Source: JBAYIE01 sp965279165 (lineage in GTDB: Bacteria; Bacteroidota; Bacteroidia; UKL13-3). From it: a DNA stretch of 64,000 nt. The notes under the pieces were generated by a model. That model was not told the origin of the DNA. It was given only the letters and a program-made list of their open reading frames with translations, and did not search any database. The stretch spans positions 310,001 through 374,000 of the forward strand of contig OZ257140.1 of NCBI GenBank assembly GCA_965279165.1, given 5' to 3'. The translations under genes were made by a program, and so were the position numbers. Below, piece by piece: positions 25,990 through 35,500 of this stretch (the first letter of the stretch is position 1; every line of letters begins with the position of its first letter).

Positions 25990-27060
25990 ATGCATACATT
26001 AAGCAATATTATACTTAAAAATCTTTTGATCTTTTCACTGGGAATTGCTGTTTTGTACATTGGCAGCAGCTTTTTTATTCCCATTGCGCTTGCCGGGGTT
26101 CTTGCAACCTTGTTCTTGCCCCTTTGTAAAGCATTCGAAAAAATAAAAATTCCAAGAGCAATTGCTTCTTTCTTGTGTTTGGTAATTCTGGTTTTATTAA
26201 TTTCAGGGGTAGGTGGAATTCTGGGTTGGCAAATCAGAGAGGTAAGTATGGATATGGAAGGCATCAAGGACAAGCTATACTCGGTGATGGATACGGTTCA
26301 AAAATATTTGTTTAATCACTTCGGCATAACCAACCGCGAACAAATGGAGCTTATCAAAAATCAACAAGATTACTTTACTAATTTTATCAAAACACTTGCA
26401 GGATCGCTTGCTACCATTTTAACCAGTGTGCTTTTTATGATGGTCTATCTTTTTCTTCTCCTGTTTTATCGCAAACACATTAAACTTTTTATCCTTCGAT
26501 TGGCGCCAATTTCAAAAGTAAATGAAGTAGAATCTATATTGTATAGTGTTACCAGGGTTTCGCAACATTATTTGATTGGACTTTTTAAAATGATAGGCTG
26601 TTTGTGGATATTGTATGGCATCGCATTTAGTTTGTTAGGGGTTCCCAATCCCTTCTTCTTTGCCGTTTTATGTGGCATCCTCGAAATTATCCCGTTTATT
26701 GGAAACTTAACAGGCACGGCAATAACTTTGTTTATTACCGCAATGCATGGTGCGGGCTTACCGGTGTTAGGCGGAATACTTGCTTCCTATGCAACCATAC
26801 AGTTAATACAAGGATGGATCCTTGAACCTTTAATATTAGGTCGTGAAGTAAAAATAAATCCTCTTGCTACCATTATTGCCTTAATTCTGGGCGAATTAAT
26901 TTGGGGAATACCGGGAATAATTTTAGCTATACCGCTTACCGCAATGTTTAAAATAATTTGCGATAACGTTGAATCGTTAAAACCTTTTGGTTTCCTGATT
27001 GGAGAAACTCACAAGCCTAAAAAGCCAATCCTTTTTAAATCTGTTTTACCGAAGAGTTAA
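25990..27060 (+). CDS. AI-2E family transporter (PerM/YhhT-like permease)
   Basis: 356 residues with about eight TM segments. An N-terminal helical pair (GIAVLYIGSSFFIPIALAGVLATLFLPL) is followed by a central amphipathic region (residues ~85-145) and the family signature in the C-terminal half: GVPNPFFFAVLCGILEIIPFIGNLTGT, IQGWILEPLILGREVKINPLATIIALILGELIWGIPGIILAIPL. Members exchange AI-2, sodium/protons or other solutes across the inner membrane; the substrate is unknown. The 3' end overlaps the convergent gene at 27046 by 15 nt. Confidence 0.9.
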   Translation: MHTLSNIILKNLLIFSLGIAVLYIGSSFFIPIALAGVLATLFLPLCKAFEKIKIPRAIASFLCLVILVLLISGVGGILGWQIREVSMDMEGIKDKLYSVMDTVQKYLFNHFGITNREQMELIKNQQDYFTNFIKTLAGSLATILTSVLFMMVYLFLLLFYRKHIKLFILRLAPISKVNEVESILYSVTRVSQHYLIGLFKMIGCLWILYGIAFSLLGVPNPFFFAVLCGILEIIPFIGNLTGTAITLFITAMHGAGLPVLGGILASYATIQLIQGWILEPLILGREVKINPLATIIALILGELIWGIPGIILAIPLTAMFKIICDNVESLKPFGFLIGETHKPKKPILFKSVLPKS

Positions 27061-27426
27061 ATTCCCTCCAACAATTTCTTTGAGCTCATTCGCTATCTTC
27101 ACACAACTCGATACACTTGTCAAATCCATACAATAAGCCCTCATATCATGGGTATTTCCCGGATTACATTCCAACATCTCGAAATTGATTTTAGCTATTC
27201 TATCGTCGAATTCACTGCTCAATTTACCCAACGATAACATATCCTTTTCGCCTGTTATCAACTTATTCTTTTCCATGAGAAATGCCCCCAACAAATCGGA
27301 AATAATTTCTTTGGTGAGCTGGCAAACCGCAAAAGCTATTACATCTTCTTCCGGACGATTCAATTCTTCGTTAACATAATCAAGTCGTGCCACAGCCTGA
27401 TTATACAATTCTATTGCATTATTCAT
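27046..27426 (-). CDS. Small helical protein coupled to the PFOR-like gene
   Basis: 126 residues, mostly predicted helix (MNNAIELYNQAVARLDYVNEELNRPEEDVIAFAVCQLTKEIISDLLGAFL...). The start of the helix bundle resembles HEPN-type proteins, but the HEPN RNase motif RxxxxH is absent, so this is only a fold-level impression. Four cysteines are present. It overlaps the end of the PFOR-like gene by 8 nt (translational coupling) and the convergent AI-2E gene by 15 nt. It may assist the large enzyme; no family identified. Confidence 0.6.
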   Translation of the reverse strand: MNNAIELYNQAVARLDYVNEELNRPEEDVIAFAVCQLTKEIISDLLGAFLMEKNKLITGEKDMLSLGKLSSEFDDRIAKINFEMLECNPGNTHDMRAYCMDLTSVSSCVKIANELKEIVGGNLTLR

Positions 27427-30400
27427 TGGTTAAAACTTTTATGGTGTTCTTATTTAAAAAATCTTCTCTTGTTATTTCTCCTTTATCCATCTTTGCTATC
27501 AATTCCTGTTGTGCCTTATAGTCTGAATTTACAATACCCGCTCTGCTCTGCATCATACGCCATGCCTTTCTTCTTTCGACACAGAACAATACCATTTGAC
27601 GAGAAAGTAGGTGTGGACGTTTGCTACCATCCTCTTTATACTCATACGTATAAACTCCCATTTCCGGAATAAAGGAACGATGATTAGGTAGCAAAAACCG
27701 ACGGTGTATGATATCATTTTGGGTTATTAAAGATAAAATATCCTCCAATGGAATACAACCTGCAATTTCTTCTTCTTTCACTGTTTTGTGGTGGTTTCGG
27801 AATCGCGCTTCTGTAAAAGCCCAATGTGCCGGAGTAAACATATAAGGCACTTTGGTAACCGGCGCAATTTTCATATACCAATCACCCATATAATTTGGAT
27901 TCCCTTTTATATTCAGTGTTTCCGAAAACGATTCACCCAATTGTGGGTTAAATATAAATTCAGGTACACCTCGGCTATCGCGAACAAATAATGCCTGTTG
28001 TGGACTGGCATGGTCAGGTACACCATGTTCCGGCTGACAAGTAGTAAATACTTGGAAGAAGGCAGTTCCACGATAACACAAACCATCCAGAATTGCTTTA
28101 TACAAAGAACCTGAATTTGCTAACGAAACCTGCGCAACAAATGGAGAGCCATGTCCACCTATAAATGCTTCCGCTACCCATTTTTTCTCGGTTAATTTTC
28201 CGGAAGTTGCTGCACCGATTTGATTCATATCAAACCCTCCTGCCATAACCGAAGATTCAGAATTTTGTCCTCCGGTATTCGAATAAACTTGCGTATCGAG
28301 CATGATCATTTTAATGTTCGGACGATTTTGTAATACAACTTTCGATACATTCTGAAAACCGATATCGCCCATACCTCCATCACCACCAACAACCCAAACC
28401 TTAGGGAGTTCTAATACTTCCTCATCGGTCATATACGTATCCGTAAAATGAGTAAATCGGAAATAATCGTCTTCCGAAAATTCTTTTTCAAAATCTCCTA
28501 ACAATAAATCTGCTAACCGCTCCGGAATTACGGAACGTATGGCATGGTCACGGATAAAACTTTCTCCCATCAACCAACCTATCGTAGCTCCATCCTGAAA
28601 CAACGAATTCATCCATGGATAAGGATGCGGATTATTTGGAGGCGTTGAACCAAAAACGGTATTGCAACCGGTATGTGCAGCCATTGCCATAGCCGACATG
28701 CCATTTGGAGCCATCCCTTCTAAAGCCCTTAAAGTTGAATGATTTGTGGCATCAGTTTCCATTACCATTTTCAAGGCTAGGATCAAATCTTCGTCACCTC
28801 CCTTAAATTTTTCGGCAATAACCCTTTCGGTTTCACTGGTCATTTCAGTTCCAAAACCCATGAGTAAATGCAAAATAGTTCTTCTGTATAAAAGATATTT
28901 TGCTTCATCAGCTACTTTTAAAGCCTGCAACTTTTGCATACCTTCTTCTGCAATTCGTTTTGCCTTGCCTTGCACACGAGCAGCCTTGCGGTGAAATATC
29001 GGACGCATTAAGGTCTCAGTTAAAGTGGCTACCGAACGCAAAACAGATTTCTCGCCACAACCTGCACAAGCGCCATCTCCCGATAACAATGCATTGTATT
29101 TGGATTGTAACATCAGATGAAATTTCAAAGCTGCTGCTTTCGAATTCTCCGGATTATCTTCGTCAAAAACCCCTAAAAATTTTCTTGGTGTATCATATAG
29201 CAATTGGAAGAATTCATGCGCCGATTCCATATCGGCATGATGTTGTTCTGTTTCTTCCACCATTTTTAAGGCATTATGACTTCCACATGCTTCCACACAG
29301 GCTGCACAACCTTTGCATAAATCTCTTACATTAATTGAAAAAATTCCTCCCGAACCGGGCTCCTTCTTTTCAAGATTGGAGAAAATTGCTTTGGTGTTTA
29401 GATAAGCCATTGGAACCACCCTTAGAATAGCTTCCAGTTCCTTTAAGGCACTGTCGTTTATTAAAGGATGATTTAATTGCCTGAACGCATCAATAACCAG
29501 ATTTTTAAAATCAGGCGTATCCATTTTCTCCTTGGTATTTGCAAATGCCAACATCTTTTCCCTCACCACCTTTTCTACTTCTGTAGAATTTTCGAGCATA
29601 GCTTCTCTACCTTCTTTATTTTTTACATAATTTCTTACTGCTGTATTTATTACCACTTTAATCTCTTGTGCAGTATTGGGTAAAGCGGTATCCGGACAAA
29701 CCACCATGCATTCCATACATTGGGTGCAGTTTTCGGCTATCCAAATCGGAATCTGCCTGCGCGAAACATATTTGCTTCCTAAACTACCCGTACCCGAAGC
29801 AACCAATCCAACAGAAGATAGTGCACTTGCCGGTTGGTGGTATCCTAACCCTGCCCTAAATTCACTATCAAATGTAGATGCTCGAAACATGGGTGGTTTC
29901 TCTGTTTCCGAATCTCTAACCGATGGATGTGATGGCAAACAATGAATTATTCCTCCAATAAAAAGGGAAGTGTCGGGAGCATCAACATCACCATATGGAA
30001 CTGCAACCACATTTTCAAAACCTGCTTGCATAACAGCCATATTGGATTGAACAACTGCTTCACCAAACCGACCAAATTTTTTCTCGTATTGCTTGCGTAT
30101 GGTCGACTGATATTCTTCAACCGGTATATGGTATGTTTGCAAGAATGGTGAAACATGAAAGAACGCACCCAAAAAGGCATTTCCTTGCATACGGGTTTGC
30201 AAATCCTCCCTGTTGGTAGCTTTCTTTGCAATCCCAAAACCATTCAGTATATATACTTTAATTTTCCTATCGATGATAAACTGACGGTGTTTTTTAGGAA
30301 TACGTTGCCATGCTTTTTCCGGCGAATCTTCATTCGATTCCCAAACAAAAGATCCCCCTTCTTCCATTCCATCCAATGGATTTGAATGTAAAAAAACTTT

Positions 30401-32098
30401 GGGATCACAACACAAAACAGTATGTACATGATGCAAGTCGCAATTAACCCGAACCCGCTCCGGCGCTGCAACAAGGAAATAATTAGTTGGTGCGCCTTTC
30501 TTTTCGGAACCATATTTTGGATTGGCACTAATATGGATTACCTCTTTGGGTGTGCCATCCATTTCTACCAGTTTATCGCGTTGGGAGATATAGCTAGAAA
30601 AAGCTCCCAACACCTCACTTAAATTCTTACCGGTGGTTATCATTCCCCATCCTCCGATAGAATGAAATCGAACCGCAATTGAATTCAATGGTAAACAAGA
30701 CGGATTTTCTTTCGATATTACCGCATATGGATGGTCAATACCTACATAAAAGAAACTTGCGCCTTCACCTGCTTTTTTTCCATCTTTACGTGCAATCCTG
30801 CCTTCTACAAAATCAAGTGCTCCTATGATTCCTTCCGGTCTGAAATCCCTTGACCCTAAACCATAGGAACCACTATAAATAATTGGTTTCTCCGTTTCAG
30901 GATTCATCGAAGGAATTCCCTCGAATGCATTGCCGTAAAAATTTGATTCTGCTTTACTAAGTGCAACTTTTATATCTCTCGTTAATGGATTATCACCCGA
31001 CAAAGATTCATCTGTTCTCTCCAACACAATAACCTTCTTTTTGCCTGTCAGCGCTTCTACAATGGCTTTTTCCGGAAATGGTCTGATTAAATTAATATGG
31101 ATAACCCCTACTTTTTCTTTTCTTGTTTCGTAAATATAATCAACTACTGCTTCTATATTTTCAGCCGCCGATCCAAGTGCCACAAATACAGTATCAGCAC
31201 CTTCGCAATTATACGAGCTAATCAATCCGTAATTGCGACCGGTTAATTCACCAAATGCCCTACTCGATGCCTCAAACATTCCCAATATATCTTCCGAAAA
31301 ATTATTTCTTCTTGCGGCTACTCCGTTCATATAATGTTCCTGGTTTTGAACAGGACCTAATAACAAAGGATTCCTTAAATCAATACCTGCTGGTATTCTT
31401 CGGCGCTTTGGCCCAAATAAAATTCTTTGTCCTTCCGTTGGCGTATCAATCATATCAGCAGGGTCGCCTAAAAACTCACGAATCAATGCGGCCTCAGGCT
31501 TCTTAAATGTTCGTTCTAAATGGGTTGTTAAAAATCCATCCTGCACATTCATTCCCGGATTTAACGATAGCTCAGTAACTCTTCTTAGAATGATTGCCTG
31601 ATCTGCAGCCTGCTGAGCATCCTTGGCAAATGCAATTATCCAGCCGGTATCCAATGCGGTATACACATCATCATGTCCGCAATGCACATTCAATGCATGT
31701 TTGGTTAATGCGCGTGCACCAACTTCAATTACCATCGAACTTAATTTTCCCGGCGCATGAAAATATTGTTCTAATCCATACACCACACCTTGTCCGGATG
31801 TGAAGTTTACGGTTCGCTTTCCGGTAACCGACATGGCTATTGCTCCACCTTGTGCCGCATGTTCTCCTTCCGTTTCGATGGCCAATAATGGTCTTCCAAA
31901 AGCATTCAATTGACCATGTGCGTATGCATTCTGGAATAACTCGCCCATTTCGGTTGAGGGTGTTATCGGATAAAAAACACCTGCGTCGCTGATGAGTTGT
32001 TCGGTTAAACAAACAAGCGAATTTCCATTGGTTGTGATTTGTTTACCTGGATATTTGGGATTTACTTTGGTTTCCATGTTTGGGCTATTTTGCTTCAA
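27419..32098 (-). CDS. Enlarged pyruvate:ferredoxin/flavodoxin oxidoreductase-type enzyme
   Basis: 1559 residues; classical NifJ/PFOR is about 1170-1230. Domain order is kept: alpha domain with YPITPSTEMGE (about residue 42) and AIETEGEHAAQGGAIAMSVTGKRT, then the C-terminal part of domain II. The gamma-type domain follows, with IGGWGMITTGK near residue 490 in place of the usual GLGxDGTVGANK. Next are two 4Fe-4S motifs (CTQCMECMVVCP about 792; CKGCAACVEAC about 926) and the thiamine-diphosphate domain with GDGACAGCGEK (about 1006), HTGCNTVFG (about 1142) and GDGGMGDIGF/LDTQVYSNTGGQ (about 1235-1270). Extra sequence lies between the two clusters and between CAGCGEK and HTGCN. It would oxidise pyruvate or another 2-oxoacid to an acyl-CoA. 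The alternative start is 32077. Confidence 0.85.
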   Translation of the reverse strand: MKQNSPNMETKVNPKYPGKQITTNGNSLVCLTEQLISDAGVFYPITPSTEMGELFQNAYAHGQLNAFGRPLLAIETEGEHAAQGGAIAMSVTGKRTVNFTSGQGVVYGLEQYFHAPGKLSSMVIEVGARALTKHALNVHCGHDDVYTALDTGWIIAFAKDAQQAADQAIILRRVTELSLNPGMNVQDGFLTTHLERTFKKPEAALIREFLGDPADMIDTPTEGQRILFGPKRRRIPAGIDLRNPLLLGPVQNQEHYMNGVAARRNNFSEDILGMFEASSRAFGELTGRNYGLISSYNCEGADTVFVALGSAAENIEAVVDYIYETRKEKVGVIHINLIRPFPEKAIVEALTGKKKVIVLERTDESLSGDNPLTRDIKVALSKAESNFYGNAFEGIPSMNPETEKPIIYSGSYGLGSRDFRPEGIIGALDFVEGRIARKDGKKAGEGASFFYVGIDHPYAVISKENPSCLPLNSIAVRFHSIGGWGMITTGKNLSEVLGAFSSYISQRDKLVEMDGTPKEVIHISANPKYGSEKKGAPTNYFLVAAPERVRVNCDLHHVHTVLCCDPKVFLHSNPLDGMEEGGSFVWESNEDSPEKAWQRIPKKHRQFIIDRKIKVYILNGFGIAKKATNREDLQTRMQGNAFLGAFFHVSPFLQTYHIPVEEYQSTIRKQYEKKFGRFGEAVVQSNMAVMQAGFENVVAVPYGDVDAPDTSLFIGGIIHCLPSHPSVRDSETEKPPMFRASTFDSEFRAGLGYHQPASALSSVGLVASGTGSLGSKYVSRRQIPIWIAENCTQCMECMVVCPDTALPNTAQEIKVVINTAVRNYVKNKEGREAMLENSTEVEKVVREKMLAFANTKEKMDTPDFKNLVIDAFRQLNHPLINDSALKELEAILRVVPMAYLNTKAIFSNLEKKEPGSGGIFSINVRDLCKGCAACVEACGSHNALKMVEETEQHHADMESAHEFFQLLYDTPRKFLGVFDEDNPENSKAAALKFHLMLQSKYNALLSGDGACAGCGEKSVLRSVATLTETLMRPIFHRKAARVQGKAKRIAEEGMQKLQALKVADEAKYLLYRRTILHLLMGFGTEMTSETERVIAEKFKGGDEDLILALKMVMETDATNHSTLRALEGMAPNGMSAMAMAAHTGCNTVFGSTPPNNPHPYPWMNSLFQDGATIGWLMGESFIRDHAIRSVIPERLADLLLGDFEKEFSEDDYFRFTHFTDTYMTDEEVLELPKVWVVGGDGGMGDIGFQNVSKVVLQNRPNIKMIMLDTQVYSNTGGQNSESSVMAGGFDMNQIGAATSGKLTEKKWVAEAFIGGHGSPFVAQVSLANSGSLYKAILDGLCYRGTAFFQVFTTCQPEHGVPDHASPQQALFVRDSRGVPEFIFNPQLGESFSETLNIKGNPNYMGDWYMKIAPVTKVPYMFTPAHWAFTEARFRNHHKTVKEEEIAGCIPLEDILSLITQNDIIHRRFLLPNHRSFIPEMGVYTYEYKEDGSKRPHLLSRQMVLFCVERRKAWRMMQSRAGIVNSDYKAQQELIAKMDKGEITREDFLNKNTIKVLTNE

Positions 32099-32231
32099 TA
32101 ATTTTTGATCCGTTCCAACCGAAAATTTCTGCTGGATTTAACGATGAAAAGTTAGTACCGCTTCTTTGTTGGTAATATGACGGCGGTCAACTCTGTAACT
32201 GATATTGCCTATCGAATTCCAAGCATAATAA

Positions 32232-32261
32232 TTTGTTTATGAAGGATTAAAGCTACATTTG
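32232..32261 (+). promoter_or_regulatory. Promoter TTTG-N18-TACATTTG
   Basis: TTTG (32232-32235) and TACATTTG (32254-32261) are 18 nt apart, a good match to the Bacteroidota sigma-ABfr consensus. Transcription would begin near 32268, 20 nt before the ATG at 32288, which supports the small gene there. Confidence 0.6.
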
Positions 32262-32287
32262 ATGAAACATAGTTAACCTTATCCGAT

Positions 32288-32491
32288 ATGAAGTTTTATT
32301 TCTCGATTTACCGCCTTGTTGTATTAACTAACAGTTTGATATTGGCCGGTCTGTTTCTCGGGCGGATAATAAATGGTTATTCTTCCACAACCTCATGGAT
32401 ATTATTCTTAATGATGGCTTTACTTGCTTCGGATAATATTCGTAGAAGTATGATCAAGAAAAACAAACCGAACCCAACCCCGCAATATTAG
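32288..32491 (+). CDS. Small membrane protein, two predicted TM segments
   Basis: 67 residues with hydrophobic segments at about 8-26 and 34-50 and a basic C-terminus (RRSMIKKNKPNPTPQY), implying a cytosolic tail. A good promoter lies 27 nt upstream, and the gene is on the strand opposite its neighbours, so it is unlikely to be a chance frame. No family identified. Confidence 0.55.
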   Translation: MKFYFSIYRLVVLTNSLILAGLFLGRIINGYSSTTSWILFLMMALLASDNIRRSMIKKNKPNPTPQY

Positions 32492-32524
32492 TTAAGTTCA
32501 AGCCCCTATTTGTTCCAACTTCCC

Positions 32525-35500
32525 TTATTGACCCCGAACAACCCTTACCACACTAATCTCTTCACCGTGTTTAATATGCATTAAATAAATGCCTGATTGT
32601 AGATTACCAAGATCCAAAGCATAGTCTAGCTTTTCAACCGTACCCAATAATTTCCGTATCACTTCTTTTCCTGTAATATCAAAAATCATTACCTCTGTAT
32701 TGGCACTTTGGTTAAAGTCTGCTTCTATAAAAACGCGGTTAAACACCGGATTAGGGTAAACCAAAATTTTGTTGTTGCTTCCGTATACTATTGGCACCTT
32801 TACATGATAATAACCAAATGTATCCGATGTATTGGAACACCCTTGGTTGGTAATGGTTACTTTGTAACTACCGTTTTGCAACATCAGATGTTTTTGATTC
32901 GTAGCTCCCGTTATTGCATTGTTATTCAAATACCATTGGTAATTATTGGCCAAGGATGCAATCAACGTATCCTTTATCCTTGTTATACTCGGTTTTAAAG
33001 GAGTTGGATTAATCGTAAGTGAGGCTATTGCTGTATCCGATGGCTTGGTAACACATGTTGCTTTTGCATACAACACACATTTCACTTTGTCGCCAAACGC
33101 TGCTGTAATGGTATACTTGGTGCTATCCGAACCAACCTTCACATCATTTCTAAACCATTGGAATGATTTTGAGGTTAGAAGAAAACTATCCTTCGCCGTA
33201 AAGGTTATGATATTTCCGATGCATGCAATATCCGGATTTGCTGTTACGGATACTTCCGGTGTTTCGCTTACCAAAACTTTAATTCCAATTTTATTGGAAA
33301 TGGATTGCAATGGACTTGCACATTGAACCGAAGAAGTCATTTTAACCACCATGGTATCTTTATCCGATAGCGAATCGGTTGCATAATTCGCAATATTGGT
33401 GCCAACTGCAATTCCGTTTTTCATCCATTGGTATACCGGTGAAGTCCCTCCATTTACAGGAGTTGCACTAAATATGACAGTTTTCCCTTTACAAATATTG
33501 TTTGAGTTTTCGGCAATACTCACCGATGCCGAAACCAATGGAATGGACAACATTAATAATTTATTGGAAACCACAGAAGGAGTTGTTGCACATACTGCAT
33601 TGGTAGTTAAAACAGCATAGATGGTATCTCTGTTTTGTATGGATGATGCAAGCAGATTACTGGAATCTGTTCCAATATCCACGCCATTCTTTTTCCAACT
33701 ATAATGTGGCGTTGATCCTCCGTTGGTAATGCTAGCTTGAAAAGAAACCGGTGTATTTTGGCATACCGGATTTATCGGTGTTGAAACAGATATAGTTGGT
33801 GTAACACTAGGCGTAACGGTCATAATGATGGATGCCGAAGTATCTCCATCCTTTGTTTGACAAATCGCATTTGATTTCAATATCACCTGAATGGTGTCTT
33901 TGTTATTGATGAAGTTTGTTGCATACACTGTATCATCCGTTCCAACCACCACCCCGCTTCTGCGCCATACAAAATGTGGCGTTGGACCGCCATTTACCGG
34001 TTTGGCCGTGAAGATTGTATTCGTTCCCGAACAGATAGAAGTAGCAGAAGGTACAACCGTAACCAGAGGTGTTACGAATGTATTAACCTGCATTCCTATC
34101 TTGTTGGAAAATGCAACCGGCGAAGGATGTACACATGTGGCGTTGGATGTTAATTCCATGTACACCGAATCCAAATGATTCAGGTTACTTAATACAAGAC
34201 TATCTGCACTTACTCCCAAATCGGTTGTGTTTTTAAACCATTTACGCAACGGAGTATTTCCTCCTCCGGATATGCTGGATCGGAACACAACCGTTTCTCC
34301 TGTACAGATACTATTTTTTGTTGCACTAATGGTGGCCAATGGCGTTATCTGTGGCAAAACAGCAATTCCAATTTTAGAAGAGGTAGCTGTATTTTGGGTA
34401 AGACAACCCGCATTGGATAGAAGCGTTACATAAACACTGTCCTTATCTTTCAATATTGAAGTAATATATTTATTGCTATTTGTCCCAACCGGAACACCAT
34501 TATTGATGCGCCATTGGTAAATTGGATTGGTGCCTCCGTTGGTAATTACAGCTGTAAATGTATCACTTACGCCAGCGCAAATACTCGTCGACGAAGCTGA
34601 AATGGAAACAGTTGGCGTGAGAAGTGGATTAACTTTTAAGTTGATATACTTTGAGGTATCTGCACTTTTGCTTGCACATGAAAGACTGGTTGACATAATG
34701 CATCTAACCGAATCATTATTCACCGCACCTGTTAAACGATATGCGACAGAATCGGTTCCAACATTCATGCCATTTTTTTGCCATTGAAAATGTGGTGTCA
34801 ATCCTCCATTCTGGATTGTTGCTTTGAAGTTATTTACGGCACCGGCACAGATTATGGTATCCGGTGTAGAAATGGTTACCAAAGGAACAAGCGATGATCC
34901 TACTGTCATTTTCAGCAAATTAGAATTGGCAGTTGTTGCCGATGCACAAGCTGCATTGCTCGTTAAAATACATTTTACGGTATCACCATTAGCAAGTGTG
35001 TTGGTAGTGTATAAGGTATCATTGGTACCAACCGGCGTACTATTTACAAACCACTGCAATACCGGAGTAGTTCCTCCATTGCTGAAGGTTGCTTTAAACG
35101 TAACCGGAGCATTCAAACAAACTGTTGTAAATGGTGTTGAAACAATAACTGCCGGAACCACCGTAGGCGTAACATTGAAAATAACTTTAGCAGTATCATT
35201 CGAACTTTTGTTATCGGTTAAACCCGCATTGAGGGTAGTATGCACGGCCAATACATAATTGCCTCCAGTAAAATTATAATTTCCTATATTGATTGGTCCA
35301 CTTGTTACGCCCGGTGCAAGGGTTCCTGTCCATGGATATGTAAATGAATAATTTCCGTTCACGGTAACTATTATTCCGGAATAAGTTATATCGAGCATAC
35401 CATAATTTTTTATTCTTACGATGATACTTCTCGATTGTCCGCAAAAAGATGCTGTGGTGGGTGCATCAATAGACGCAACACCAAGGTCAATTGGAATTTC

